Of a DNA stretch of 64,000 bases, positions 11,367 to 21,625 are shown piece after piece; positions within the stretch are counted from its first letter, which is position 1; every line of letters begins with the position of its first letter. The translations under genes were made by a program, and so were the position numbers. The notes under the pieces are model-generated. The model was not told the DNA's origin, did no database searches, and saw only the letters and a program-made list of their open reading frames with translations. The stretch spans positions 62,001 to 126,000 of the forward strand of contig CACFGT010000001.1 in the NCBI GenBank assembly GCA_902565935.1, in the 5' to 3' direction. The DNA is from an uncultured Pelagibacteraceae bacterium. Its GTDB lineage: Bacteria > Pseudomonadota > Alphaproteobacteria > Pelagibacterales > Pelagibacteraceae.

Positions 11367-12556
11367 TGAAAATTCGCCCAGTCATTTTATGTGGTGGAGC
11401 AGGAACAAGACTTTGGCCAAAAGCTAAAAAACATCAAGCTAAACAGTTTATAAATTTTGGTAATTGGACTTTATTGGGAAAAACTCTTGAGAGAGTTAAA
11501 GCATCTATATTTGATGTACCAATTATAAGTACTAATGCAAAATATTTAAGACAAGTAAAACAACACTTAAAAAAACATAAGATAAGAAAATTCAAAATAG
11601 TTTTAGAACCAGCTAAAAGAAATACTGCACCAGCTATTTTAAGTACGGCATTGATAAAGGATATACCTAACGAACAACCTTTAATGTTCTTGGCTGCCGA
11701 TCATTTGATAGAGAAGGTTGCATTATTTAATAAAGCTATCAAAAAAAATCAAAAGAAACTTACTCAAAACAATATTTTTATCTTTGGGATTAAACCCACA
11801 ATGCCTTCAAGTGAATTTGGCTATTTTTTAACAAAAAATAATAAAGTCTCTAGATTTGTAGAAAAACCACAAGAGGCTAAAGCTAAACAAATAATTAGTA
11901 AAAAAGGTTATTGGAATTCTGGAATGTTTTATTTGAGAAAAGACTCTATTATTAATAATTTTAAGAAATACCAACCAAATATTTATCGAAATTGTAACAA
12001 AGCTGTAACAAAAGCAAAATATAAAAGTAATGTGTATTATTTAAACAAACAAGCATTTACCAAAGCAACAGCTAAGTCTTTTGACTATGCAATATTAGAA
12101 AAAACTAAAGATATAAATGCGATCAAATTAGATATTCCTTGGTCTGATTTAGGATCTTGGAAAGAAATCTGTAAGATGTATGGACGAAATAAAAGACATT
12201 ATTATAAAAAGAAAAATGTATTTCATAGACCTTGGGGTAGTTATGTAAATCTATTTAATGGTAAAGAATTCTTAATTAAAGAATTATATGTAAAACCAAA
12301 AGGTATATTAAGTCTACAGAAACATCATCATAGAGCTGAACATTGGGTAGTTACTCATGGTAAACCTAAAATTACTTTAAATAAGAAATATTTTACAATG
12401 AAACCTGATGAAACTATCTTTATTCCATTAGGTGCAATTCATAGAATAGAAAATCCCTATAAAAAACCAGTTAAAATAATTGAAGCACAAATAGGCTCAA
12501 TTTTAAAAGAAACAGATATTGTAAGATTTCAGGATGTGTACGGAAGAGTAAAGTAG
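11366..12556 (+). CDS. manC: Mannose-1-phosphate guanylyltransferase / mannose-6-phosphate isomerase-like
   Basis: PVILCGGAGTRLWP; FVEKP; C-terminal cupin SLQKHHHRAEHWVV. Start set to ATG 11366 (track uses TTG 11363). Confidence 0.88.
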   Translation: MKIRPVILCGGAGTRLWPKAKKHQAKQFINFGNWTLLGKTLERVKASIFDVPIISTNAKYLRQVKQHLKKHKIRKFKIVLEPAKRNTAPAILSTALIKDIPNEQPLMFLAADHLIEKVALFNKAIKKNQKKLTQNNIFIFGIKPTMPSSEFGYFLTKNNKVSRFVEKPQEAKAKQIISKKGYWNSGMFYLRKDSIINNFKKYQPNIYRNCNKAVTKAKYKSNVYYLNKQAFTKATAKSFDYAILEKTKDINAIKLDIPWSDLGSWKEICKMYGRNKRHYYKKKNVFHRPWGSYVNLFNGKEFLIKELYVKPKGILSLQKHHHRAEHWVVTHGKPKITLNKKYFTMKPDETIFIPLGAIHRIENPYKKPVKIIEAQIGSILKETDIVRFQDVYGRVK

Positions 12557-12559
12557 TTT

Positions 12560-13717
12560 ATGGAACTTTTAACATTTGTTTTGTTAATCATAATAGCTAT
12601 TTTGTTATTTTTTCTTTTAAAAAAAGAAAGAGTCTTAGGTATAGATACTGAAGTTAAAATTGAAGATAAAAAGTTAGATGAAGATGAAAGTAAGAAATAT
12701 AGAGAAACTATTTATAATCTTTTAAATTACATTCCAGAAGGAATTATAATTTTAAACAAATCTAAGGAAATAATATTTAGCAATAGTTCAGCCAGTAAAA
12801 GATTTCAAACAAAGTTGAATGAAAATATAAGTGGTTTTTTAAGAAATCCTGACTTGTTAAGTTCAATTGAGAAAGCTTTCAATGGAGAAAATTCTAATGA
12901 TCTTGAAATAGAGCTACGAAACCCTTCAGTTCTTAGAATGAATGTAACAATTTACCAAGATAATAGTAATTTTTTCTTTGATGAGCCATCTTGCTTGCTT
13001 TTTATGAGAGATTTAACTGAATTTCATAAATTTCAACAATTAAAATCAGACTTTGTTGCAAATGTTTCCCACGAACTTAGAACTCCACTGCAATCTATTA
13101 AAATGGGACTTGAGACATTTGAAAATAATGCAGATTTAAAAAAGAACTCTGAAGTTACTAATTTATTACCAGTAATGAGCTCTCAATCTGAAAGAATGGA
13201 AAATTTAATAAGAGATTTGTTATCTCTATCGAAAATTGAGCTGCAAGAACATATAAGGCCTACACACGAAATAGATTTAATAGAAGTGCTTAGTTACGTG
13301 ATGAAGACTTATGAAAACATTGTTAAAAAAAATAACATTAGTTTAAATCTGCAAAAAACTGAGAATTTCAAAATTATTGGTGATCGGGATAAATTAATAG
13401 AAATTTTTACTAACCTTATTGATAATTCAATTAAATATAGTGAGAAGGGTAAAGAAATTAAAATCGCCACGAAAAAAGAGGGTGATTTAAATATTGTCTC
13501 TATATCAGATCAAGGCATAGGAATTCCCAAAGAACTTATTCATAGAATCACAGAAAGATTTTTCACTGTTGATCCTAGTAAAAGTCGGAGTGTTGGAGGT
13601 ACGGGTTTAGGGCTTGCAATTGTTAAGCATTTAGTTTCTCAACATAGAGGCGAAATGATTATTAATAGTGAGGAAAATCAAGGAACTACTATAGATTTGA
13701 AATTTAATTCAATTTAA
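12560..13717 (+). CDS. phoR: Phosphate regulon sensor histidine kinase
   Basis: FVANVSHELRTPL H-box, DQGIGIP, GGTGLGLAIVKH; precedes pst-phoB. Confidence 0.88.
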   Translation: MELLTFVLLIIIAILLFFLLKKERVLGIDTEVKIEDKKLDEDESKKYRETIYNLLNYIPEGIIILNKSKEIIFSNSSASKRFQTKLNENISGFLRNPDLLSSIEKAFNGENSNDLEIELRNPSVLRMNVTIYQDNSNFFFDEPSCLLFMRDLTEFHKFQQLKSDFVANVSHELRTPLQSIKMGLETFENNADLKKNSEVTNLLPVMSSQSERMENLIRDLLSLSKIELQEHIRPTHEIDLIEVLSYVMKTYENIVKKNNISLNLQKTENFKIIGDRDKLIEIFTNLIDNSIKYSEKGKEIKIATKKEGDLNIVSISDQGIGIPKELIHRITERFFTVDPSKSRSVGGTGLGLAIVKHLVSQHRGEMIINSEENQGTTIDLKFNSI

Positions 13718-13737
13718 TTCAACTAAAAAGTTAGCTT

Positions 13738-13766
13738 TTGTAACAAAACTTTAACTTTCCTTTAAT
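13738..13766 (+). promoter_or_regulatory. Candidate Pho box (three units) upstream of pstS
   Basis: TTGTAAC-aaaa-CTTTAAC-tttc-CTTTAAT: 7-mers in strict 11-bp phasing, 60 nt before pstS ATG. Confidence 0.75.
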
Positions 13767-13825
13767 AAAATATTTAAGATTCAAATTTATTTATTGATGC
13801 ATAACGAATCTAAAAAAGGAGAAAT

Positions 13826-14854
13826 ATGAATAGATTAGTAAAAATTTTATTAGGGTTTCTTTTAGTACTTAGTTTTACAACAACTAGTTACGCAAGAGAT
13901 CAAATAAAAATCGTAGGTTCTTCTACTGTTTACCCATATGCTACAGTTGTAGCTGAAAAGTTTGGTAAAGGTGGAAAATTCAAGACACCAATAATCGAGA
14001 GTACAGGAACTGGTGGAGGAATGAAATTGTTCTGCGCGGGTGTAGGAGCAAATCATCCTGATATAACAAATGCATCAAGAGCAATTAAAACAAAAGAAAA
14101 AGCTTTATGTGAAAAAAATGGAGTTGCTGAAATTATTGAAATAGTAATAGGCAATGATGGTATTTCATTTGCACACTCTGTGAATGCTCCAGATGCAGAT
14201 TTTACAAAAGAACAATTATGGAGAGCTTTAGCATCTAAAGTAGACATTGATGGAAAACTTGTTGAAAATCCATATAAAAATTGGAGTGATATAGACGCTA
14301 GTCTTCCAAACAAAAAGATTGAAATATTAGTTGCACCTCCAACATCAGGTACTAGAGATGCGTGGAATTCATTAGTTATGGTTAAAGGATGTACTAAAAC
14401 AGCCAAATCTCTTTATGATGCTGAAGGTAAAAAAGCTAAAAAAGAGTGTGCTAAAATTAGAGAAGATGGATACGCTGTTGAAGCTGGTGAAAATGATACT
14501 TTAATTGTACAAAAACTCTCATCTAATCCTGATGCATATGGTTTTTTTGGTTATAGTTACTTAGTTGCCAATAAGGATAAAATCAAAGCATCATCTATTA
14601 ATGGTGTTCAGCCATCATTAGAAGGTATCCAGGATTATTCTTATCCAATTGCAAGACCATTGTTCTTTTATGTAAAAAAAGCTCACATTGGAGTAATTCC
14701 AGGCATTAAAGAGTTTCTTAAAGAATTTACTTCAAAAAAAGCAATGAGTAACAGAGGATATTTAGCTGAAATAGGACTTGTTCCTTTAGCTTCAGATAAA
14801 TACAAAGTTACTAGAACTGCTGCTGTAGATCTGAATACAATCAAGTTAAAATAA
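13826..14854 (+). CDS. pstS: Phosphate ABC transporter periplasmic binding protein
   Basis: IKIVGSSTVYPYATVVAE, ESTGTGGGMKLFC; pst cluster. Confidence 0.95.
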   Translation: MNRLVKILLGFLLVLSFTTTSYARDQIKIVGSSTVYPYATVVAEKFGKGGKFKTPIIESTGTGGGMKLFCAGVGANHPDITNASRAIKTKEKALCEKNGVAEIIEIVIGNDGISFAHSVNAPDADFTKEQLWRALASKVDIDGKLVENPYKNWSDIDASLPNKKIEILVAPPTSGTRDAWNSLVMVKGCTKTAKSLYDAEGKKAKKECAKIREDGYAVEAGENDTLIVQKLSSNPDAYGFFGYSYLVANKDKIKASSINGVQPSLEGIQDYSYPIARPLFFYVKKAHIGVIPGIKEFLKEFTSKKAMSNRGYLAEIGLVPLASDKYKVTRTAAVDLNTIKLK

Positions 14855-14870
14855 TTTTCATTTATCCCCA

Positions 14871-14900
14871 AAAAAAGGCCAGTAATAACTGGCCTTTTTT
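14871..14900 (+). terminator. Intrinsic terminator between pstS and pstC
   Basis: AAAAAAGGCCAGT-aat-AACTGGCCTTTTTT hairpin and T-run. Confidence 0.85.
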
Positions 14901-14923
14901 ATTAATTCAATCTTAGATTTAAT

Positions 14924-14941
14924 TTGTAATATTTCTGTAAC
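14924..14941 (+). promoter_or_regulatory. Candidate Pho box (two units) upstream of pstC
   Basis: TTGTAAT-attt-CTGTAAC, 11-bp phasing, just after the pstS terminator and 25 nt before pstC ATG. Confidence 0.6.
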
Positions 14942-14966
14942 ATTAAAAATATATCACTCAGGGCGA

Positions 14967-16370
14967 ATGAACATCGTTCTAATATTTTTAATTACTATAT
15001 TTTCTGTCTCTTTGTTTTTCTATGGAAAATCAAAAACTAAAACTATTTCTATAAAAGATAATATCAAATTAAATGCTCTACCAAAATTTTATGGTTACTA
15101 TCTTGTTTTATGGTGTTCAATACCAGCATTAGTATTTTTATTAGTCTGGTCATTATTTGAACCTGTAATTATTAAATCTATAATTATTGAAACAGCTGCA
15201 AATCAAGGTGCAATTTTTAGTGATAAAAATGAAGCAAATTTAATATATGAAAAAATTAAAGCTATTCATTTAGGTACTTATTTTGGAGATATAGACAGTA
15301 TATTGAGAGAAAGTGCTCTTGCGTATTCAAAATTTATAAATCTTTTTACAAATTCAAAAGTAGTTTTAATTTTTGCTATAATTATAGCCTCGGTTATTTA
15401 CTCTTTAAAAAAAATAAAGAATAACAATAAAGCTAGAGACGATGTGGAAGTCATATTAAAAGGCTTATTGTTTGTATCTTCTTTAATAGCTATTTTAACC
15501 ACTCTAGGAATAATATTTTCACTACTTTTTGAAAGTATAAAATTTTTTTCAGTCATTAATGTTTTTGATTATTTATTTGGTACAAATTGGAGTCCTCAAA
15601 GAGCCTTTGTTAGAGATGCCTCCTCAATAACTGCAGCTGAATTTGAAGAATTAAAAGATGCTTTTGGCTTTATTCCATTAATTGCAGGGACATCTTTTAT
15701 AGCTTTTATTGCAATGTTGGTAGCTGTTCCTATTGGTCTATTTTCAGGAATTTACATGGCTGAATATGCTTCAATTAAAGTAAGAAGAATTTCAAAACCA
15801 ATTATTGAAATTTTAGCAGGAATACCAACTGTAGTTTATGGTTTCTTTGCTGCATTAACTGTTGGACCTTTTTTTAGACAAGTAGGTGAAAATTTAGGAT
15901 TAACTGTTTCATCTGAAAGTGCTTTAGCTGCAGGATTAATTATGGGAATAATGATTATTCCTTATGTTTCATCTTTATCTGATGATGTAATTAATTCTGT
16001 GCCACAATCATTAAGAGACGGTTCATATGCTGTAGGAGCCACTAAATCAGAAACAATTAAACAAGTCGTAATTCCTGCGGCTCTTCCAGGGATAATAGGG
16101 TCAGTTCTATTGGCAGTATCAAGAGCGATAGGTGAAACAATGATAGTTGTCATGGCAGCTGGTCTTGCTGCAAATCTTACAATTAATCCTTTAGAGTCTA
16201 CTACAACAATCACAACTCAAATTGTAATGATACTTGTTGGTGACCAAGAATTTGATAGTCCGAAAACTCAATCTGCTTTTGCTTTAGGACTTACATTATT
16301 TATAGCAACATTAATATTGAATTACATCGCTCAAAGAGCAGTCAAAAAATATAGAGAGAAGTATGACTAA
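14967..16370 (+). CDS. pstC: Phosphate ABC transporter permease
   Basis: PIGLFSGIYMAEYAS, SLRDGSYAVGATKSETIKQVVIPAALPGI. Confidence 0.92.
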   Translation: MNIVLIFLITIFSVSLFFYGKSKTKTISIKDNIKLNALPKFYGYYLVLWCSIPALVFLLVWSLFEPVIIKSIIIETAANQGAIFSDKNEANLIYEKIKAIHLGTYFGDIDSILRESALAYSKFINLFTNSKVVLIFAIIIASVIYSLKKIKNNNKARDDVEVILKGLLFVSSLIAILTTLGIIFSLLFESIKFFSVINVFDYLFGTNWSPQRAFVRDASSITAAEFEELKDAFGFIPLIAGTSFIAFIAMLVAVPIGLFSGIYMAEYASIKVRRISKPIIEILAGIPTVVYGFFAALTVGPFFRQVGENLGLTVSSESALAAGLIMGIMIIPYVSSLSDDVINSVPQSLRDGSYAVGATKSETIKQVVIPAALPGIIGSVLLAVSRAIGETMIVVMAAGLAANLTINPLESTTTITTQIVMILVGDQEFDSPKTQSAFALGLTLFIATLILNYIAQRAVKKYREKYD

Positions 16371-17625
16371 AGAAGAAAGATTAAAAAAAAGACACCAAGC
16401 AGAAAAAAGATTTAGATTTTACGGATTAACATCTATCTTTGTTGCTTTGTTGTTTGTTGTTATTCTAGTTCAAAATATTTTCTCAAAAGGAAGTTCAGCC
16501 TTTAAAAAAACAGTAATTACCACTGAAGTTTTCTTTGATCAGGAATTACTAGAAATTCAAAATGGTGCATCCCAAGAAGAAATAATGGAGGCTGATTTTT
16601 ACGATATAATGATTGAAAATTTAATAAAGGCTTATCCAGCAAAAGATAGAGATGAGGAAGATGAATTATTAAAACTATTTAGTGGTGATGCTGAAATTGA
16701 GATTAAAAAAGCTTTTTTAAATGATAATAACTTAATAGGTAAAACAATCACATTAGATTTAACAGCTTCTGATGACATTGATCAATTACATAAAGGTAAT
16801 TATCCAAGAGATTTACCCGAAGAAAGAAGAAGAATTTCTGACTTTCAATTAGTTATTTATGATTATTTTGTTGAAAATAAAAAGATAAGTAAAAATTTTA
16901 ATAATTATTTCTTTAACAATGGTGACTCTAGAGATCCAGAACTAGCAGGTATAGGTGGAGCTTTAGTTGGATCATTTTATAGTATTTTAATTTGTTTATT
17001 ATTAGCTTTTCCAGTGGCTGTTCTAGCATCGATTTACTTGGAAGAGTTTGCTCCAAAAAATAAAATTACAGATTTTATTGAAATCAATATAAATAATTTA
17101 GCAGCAGTGCCATCTATTGTTTACGGTTTGCTTGCTTTACAAATTTTGCTTGCAACTATCCAATTACCGAGATCAACACCATTAGTTGCTGGAATAACTT
17201 TAGCGCTAATGACTTTACCAAGAATTATTATTCCATGTAGAGCTTCATTAAAAGCTGTTCCACCTTCAATAAGAGAGGGCGCTCTAGCAGTTGGTGCATC
17301 TAAATTTCAATCTGTTTTTCATCATGTAGTGCCGTTAGCACTACCTGGCACCTTATCAGGAACTATAATCGGATTAGCTCAAGCATTAGGTGAAACAGCA
17401 CCACTTATATTAATTGGAATGGTAGCATTTGTTGTTGACATACCGTCAAGTCCAGTTGATCCATCATCTTCTTTACCTGTTCAAGTGTATTTATGGTCTG
17501 AGTCTGCAGAAAGAGGTTTTGTTGAAAAAACCTCAGCAACTATTATGATGCTTTTAAGCTTTTTAATTGTAATGAATTTTATTGCAGTTTACTTAAGACA
17601 AAAATTTGAAAAACGATGGAACTAA
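16363..17625 (+). CDS. pstA: Phosphate ABC transporter permease
   Basis: PVAVLASIYLEEFAP, IREGALAVGASKFQSVFHHVVPLALPGT; overlaps pstC. Confidence 0.92.
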   Translation: MTKEERLKKRHQAEKRFRFYGLTSIFVALLFVVILVQNIFSKGSSAFKKTVITTEVFFDQELLEIQNGASQEEIMEADFYDIMIENLIKAYPAKDRDEEDELLKLFSGDAEIEIKKAFLNDNNLIGKTITLDLTASDDIDQLHKGNYPRDLPEERRRISDFQLVIYDYFVENKKISKNFNNYFFNNGDSRDPELAGIGGALVGSFYSILICLLLAFPVAVLASIYLEEFAPKNKITDFIEININNLAAVPSIVYGLLALQILLATIQLPRSTPLVAGITLALMTLPRIIIPCRASLKAVPPSIREGALAVGASKFQSVFHHVVPLALPGTLSGTIIGLAQALGETAPLILIGMVAFVVDIPSSPVDPSSSLPVQVYLWSESAERGFVEKTSATIMMLLSFLIVMNFIAVYLRQKFEKRWN

Positions 17626-18387
17626 ATGAGCAACATTAAAATAAAATCAAAAAACTTGAATGTTTATTATGGTGATAAACAAGCATTGTTTGATGTGAAT
17701 TTAGATTTGAATGAAAAAGAGGTAACTGCATTAATTGGTCCATCAGGATGTGGTAAATCAACTTTCATAAGATGCATTAATAGAATGAATGATGTTATTG
17801 ATATTTGTAAAGTTACTGGAAATATCGAAATGGATGGTATGAATATAAATGATAAAGATTTAGACGTTGTCTCATTACGAGAAAGAGTTGGAATGGTTTT
17901 TCAAAAGCCAAATCCATTTCCAAAAAGTATATATGATAATATTTCGTATGGTCCTAAAATTCATGGAAAAGGTGAAACCAAAAGTGAACTAGATCAAATT
18001 GTTGAAAACAGTTTAAAAAAATCTGCTTTATGGGAAGAAGTTAAAGATAGACTAGATGAACCAGGCACAAGTTTATCAGGAGGACAGCAACAAAGACTTT
18101 GTATAGCGAGAGCTATATCTGTTAACCCTGAAGTGATCTTAATGGATGAACCATGTTCAGCATTAGACCCAATTGCTACTGCAAAAATTGAGGAATTAAT
18201 TGATGAATTAAAAAAAACTTATACGATTGTAATAGTGACACACTCAATGGCTCAGGCTGTACGTGTTTCACAAAAAACAGGGTTTTTTCACCTAGGAAAG
18301 TTAATTGAAGTTGGAAAAACTGAGAAAATTTTTAAAAATCCTGACAATAAAATGACACAAGACTATATTACAGGTAGATTTGGATAA
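17626..18387 (+). CDS. pstB: Phosphate ABC transporter ATP-binding protein
   Basis: [43 protein letters not shown]. Confidence 0.97.
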   Translation: MSNIKIKSKNLNVYYGDKQALFDVNLDLNEKEVTALIGPSGCGKSTFIRCINRMNDVIDICKVTGNIEMDGMNINDKDLDVVSLRERVGMVFQKPNPFPKSIYDNISYGPKIHGKGETKSELDQIVENSLKKSALWEEVKDRLDEPGTSLSGGQQQRLCIARAISVNPEVILMDEPCSALDPIATAKIEELIDELKKTYTIVIVTHSMAQAVRVSQKTGFFHLGKLIEVGKTEKIFKNPDNKMTQDYITGRFG

Positions 18388-18390
18388 ATT

Positions 18391-19083
18391 ATGAGCAATG
18401 AACATACAGTAAAGTCTTACGAAGAAGAACTTCAGTTCCTTAAAGACTCGTTAATTAAAATGGGTAGCTTAACCGAGTCACAATTAAGTGATGCAATGGA
18501 TGCGGTGATTAAAGTTGATAAGGACTCAATTGATAAAATTATTAAAAGTGATGAAGAAATTAACAAATTTAGATCTAAAATAGATACTCAAATAATGAAT
18601 TTACTAGTTAAAAGAGCACCTATGGCAATCGATTTAAGAGAAACTATAAGTTCATTAAAAATCTCTCAAGATTTAGAAAGAATAGGAGATCTTTCAAAGA
18701 GTAATGCAAAAAAAGTTAAACCTTTACCACTAGATTTACCTGATGAATTATTGGGAAATTTGAAAAGACTTGGAGAGCTTGTTATGAAACAATTAACTGA
18801 TGTTCTTGATAGTTATGTGAACAAAAACTTTGATAAAGCTAAAGAAGTTTGGGAAAAAGATGAACAAGTTGATGACTTAACTTATATTGCAATGGAGAGT
18901 GTAATAGATTTTTTATCTAAAGATAAAAAGAATTTAGATTTCTCTACTCATTTAATTTTTGCCACAAAAAACCTAGAAAGAGCAGGAGATCATATAACTA
19001 ATATAGCTGAAACAGTTTGTTATTTAGTAAAAGGTGAATATCTAAAAGGTAGTAGACCAAAGGGCAAAGTAATCCAAGAATAA
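18391..19083 (+). CDS. phoU: Phosphate transport system accessory protein PhoU
   Basis: Two PhoU repeats (ISQDLERIGDLSKSNAKK; KNLERAGDHITNIAE). Confidence 0.95.
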   Translation: MSNEHTVKSYEEELQFLKDSLIKMGSLTESQLSDAMDAVIKVDKDSIDKIIKSDEEINKFRSKIDTQIMNLLVKRAPMAIDLRETISSLKISQDLERIGDLSKSNAKKVKPLPLDLPDELLGNLKRLGELVMKQLTDVLDSYVNKNFDKAKEVWEKDEQVDDLTYIAMESVIDFLSKDKKNLDFSTHLIFATKNLERAGDHITNIAETVCYLVKGEYLKGSRPKGKVIQE

Positions 19084-19087
19084 ATAG

Positions 19088-19768
19088 ATGAAAGGAAAAA
19101 TTTTTATTATTGAAGATGAAGCTTCAATAGTTCAATTAGTCCAACATAATCTAGAAAAAGAAGGTTTTGTTGTCTCTTCATCATTAAATGGAAATGAAGG
19201 TTTAAAAGAATTAAAAAAATTTGAGCCTAATCTACTCTTATTAGATTGGATGCTACCGGATTTATCAGGGATAGATATCTGTAAAAATATTAGAAGAGAC
19301 AGTAATTTTAAGAACCTTCCTATAATTATGCTTACAGCTAAAGGTGAGGAGGAAGACAAGGTAAAAGGTCTTGAAAGTGGTGTAGATGATTATGTTACAA
19401 AACCATTCAGTTTTAATGAGCTGTCTGCTCGAATAAAAGCTGTTCTAAGAAGATCTGATCCTAAAGTTGTTGCAAATGAATTAACATTTGAGGATTTAAA
19501 ATTAGATAGAATAGAAAAAAGAGTTTTTAGAGCAGATAAGGAAATTCAACTTGGCCCTACAGAATTTAGATTATTAGAGTTTTTCTTAACAAATCCAAAA
19601 AGAGTCTATTCAAGAGATCAAATTTTAGAAACTGTTTGGCCTAATAATGTAAATGTAGAAAGTAGAACTATTGATGTTCATATTAGAAGACTAAGACAAT
19701 CCATCAATATTGAAGGTAAAAAAGATTTAATTCGAACTGTTAGAGCTTCGGGTTATTCTTTAATTTAA
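19088..19768 (+). CDS. phoB: Phosphate regulon response regulator
   Basis: Receiver domain (LLLLDWMLPDLSG, TAKGEEEDKVKGLESGVDDYVTKPF) plus OmpR-type wHTH. Confidence 0.95.
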   Translation: MKGKIFIIEDEASIVQLVQHNLEKEGFVVSSSLNGNEGLKELKKFEPNLLLLDWMLPDLSGIDICKNIRRDSNFKNLPIIMLTAKGEEEDKVKGLESGVDDYVTKPFSFNELSARIKAVLRRSDPKVVANELTFEDLKLDRIEKRVFRADKEIQLGPTEFRLLEFFLTNPKRVYSRDQILETVWPNNVNVESRTIDVHIRRLRQSINIEGKKDLIRTVRASGYSLI

Positions 19769-19986
19769 ATAATTATTTTATAAATCCCCACTAAGAACAA
19801 TGGTATTTGTAATCCAAAGTTAGTAAGTATCGCTTTATCTTTGCTAACAAATCCAGCTATAGTCCATCCAACAACTCCTAATCCATGAAAATAAATATTT
19901 AAAGGATATATATTTAAGTTTGTAAGAAGTATTCCTACTAAAACTAAAAAAGTACTGATCCACTTTAGATATTTTTTTATAAACAT
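19765..19986 (-). CDS. Small two/three-TM membrane protein of unknown function
   Basis: 73 aa hydrophobic ORF, coding-like composition, RBS-like aaaGGAGAAAA upstream. Confidence 0.6.
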   Translation of the reverse strand: MFIKKYLKWISTFLVLVGILLTNLNIYPLNIYFHGLGVVGWTIAGFVSKDKAILTNFGLQIPLFLVGIYKIII

Positions 19987-20046
19987 ATTTTCTCCTTTTT
20001 ATTAATTATTACATCAATGTTATAAATTTATTAAGGTGTAACAGTA

Positions 20047-20388
20047 TTAGAGAAAATTAGTTATATATTTATGAATAAAAAAACCAACAACTATAAATCC
20101 TAAGCCTGTGCCATAAATTAGGAAGAAATTCATATTAAATGATTTCGCAAAAAAGAAGGGTAAAAAAAATAAATAACTCACAGGTACCGCAACTAGTATG
20201 CTTTTAGTAAAAAGAATTGTTTTTTCTATATCATTATGCTCATAGTAGGAAAAAGCTATAGCTATGAGTGATACAAGAGGTAAGGCGATAATAAAACCTG
20301 CAAGCTTTGGATTTTGCCCTGAAAGCCAACTGGCGAATGCTATTATTATTGCAGCTAGTATGATCTTTAAGGTAAAAAATATCATCAA
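20047..20388 (-). CDS. Small integral membrane protein of unknown function (DUF3147-like)
   Basis: 113 aa, about 4 TM; downstream of zur in the same orientation (10-nt gap). Confidence 0.65.
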   Translation of the reverse strand: MMIFFTLKIILAAIIIAFASWLSGQNPKLAGFIIALPLVSLIAIAFSYYEHNDIEKTILFTKSILVAVPVSYLFFLPFFFAKSFNMNFFLIYGTGLGFIVVGFFIHKYITNFL

Positions 20389-20398
20389 TAATTCAAAT

Positions 20399-20806
20399 TT
20401 ATTTGGTTATACATTTTTTGCATAAACCAAAAAATTCAAGATTATATTTACTATATTTCATACCAGCTTTGTCTTTAAAATTTGATAGATATTTTGAAAG
20501 GCTGGAATTATTAATTTCTGTTACTTTTTCGCAACTTTCGCATATTGAAAAAGCAGTAGCTTTTGACACCTGACAACTTGAATTTTGACAAGCTATGAAA
20601 GCATTTCTACTTTCAATTTTATGTATTTTTCCTATTTCAACTAACTTATCTAGTGCTCGATAAACTTGTAATGGAGCTTTGATGCCTTTTTTTTGAACAT
20701 TAAAAAGTATTGAATAAGCTTTAAGTGGCTCAGGTGATCTATCAATTATATCAAAAATAATTTGTTGATTTTTTGTTAGATTATGTTCTTTATGCATTTT
20801 ACTCAC
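20399..20806 (-). CDS. zur: Fur-family transcriptional regulator, probable Zur
   Basis: Fur-type wHTH (VYRALDKLVEIGKIHKI), CESCEKVTEI and CKKC zinc ligands; downstream of znuCB. Confidence 0.85.
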   Translation of the reverse strand: MSKMHKEHNLTKNQQIIFDIIDRSPEPLKAYSILFNVQKKGIKAPLQVYRALDKLVEIGKIHKIESRNAFIACQNSSCQVSKATAFSICESCEKVTEINNSSLSKYLSNFKDKAGMKYSKYNLEFFGLCKKCITK

Positions 20807-20821
20807 TTTACTGATTCCTCA

Positions 20822-21625
20822 CTAGTTTTTCAATTTAATAGATTGTTTAATTCTGAATAAAGAAAGAATGAACAATAATAAGGCAGCACTTATAATTGAA
20901 GGTCCTGATGATGTATTAAATTCTAATGATGAAAATAATCCTAAAATTACAGACAACAAACCTCCAATTATTGAATAGATAACCATTTTTTGCGGACTAG
21001 TTGAAATATTTCTAGCCATTGCGGCAGGAATAATTAACATCCCCGTTATTAATAATAGTCCTACCATTTTAATTGAGATTGCAATGATTGCTGCCATTAA
21101 GATTGTAAATATTGCTTTTGCTCGATCTGGATTCAATCCTTCTGCTTCAGCTAATTCATAATTTACAGTTGATGCAAATAAAGGTTTCCAAATTAACTTA
21201 AGAATTAAGAGAATTAATGCTCCTCCAATCCATATGATTAATAAATCATCCACTGTGACTGCTAGTATGTCACCGAATAATAATCCCATTATATCAAATC
21301 TGATAAATGTTAAAAAACCAATAACAACAAGTCCAACAGCTAGAGATGAATGAGCCAAAAGACCTAATAAAGCATCGCCAGGAAGATTAGTTCTTTTTTG
21401 AAGTTGTATTAAAGATAAAGCAATTAAAGAAGAAATTAAGAATACTGATAAAGCAATGTTGAATTCCATCGTAAAAGCTAATGTTACTCCTAATAGAGCA
21501 GAGTGGGCTAAGGTATCACCAAAATAAGATAATCTCCTCCAAATTACAAAACAACCCAGAGGCCCTGTCACAAAAGCAACTCCAATTCCAGCCACTAAAG
21601 CTCTTATAAAAAAATCATCGAACAT
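20822..21625 (-). CDS. znuB: Zinc ABC transporter permease
   Basis: ABC-3 family: GCFVIWRRLSYFGDTLAHSALLGVTLAF. Confidence 0.92.
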   Translation of the reverse strand: MFDDFFIRALVAGIGVAFVTGPLGCFVIWRRLSYFGDTLAHSALLGVTLAFTMEFNIALSVFLISSLIALSLIQLQKRTNLPGDALLGLLAHSSLAVGLVVIGFLTFIRFDIMGLLFGDILAVTVDDLLIIWIGGALILLILKLIWKPLFASTVNYELAEAEGLNPDRAKAIFTILMAAIIAISIKMVGLLLITGMLIIPAAMARNISTSPQKMVIYSIIGGLLSVILGLFSSLEFNTSSGPSIISAALLLFILSLFRIKQSIKLKN

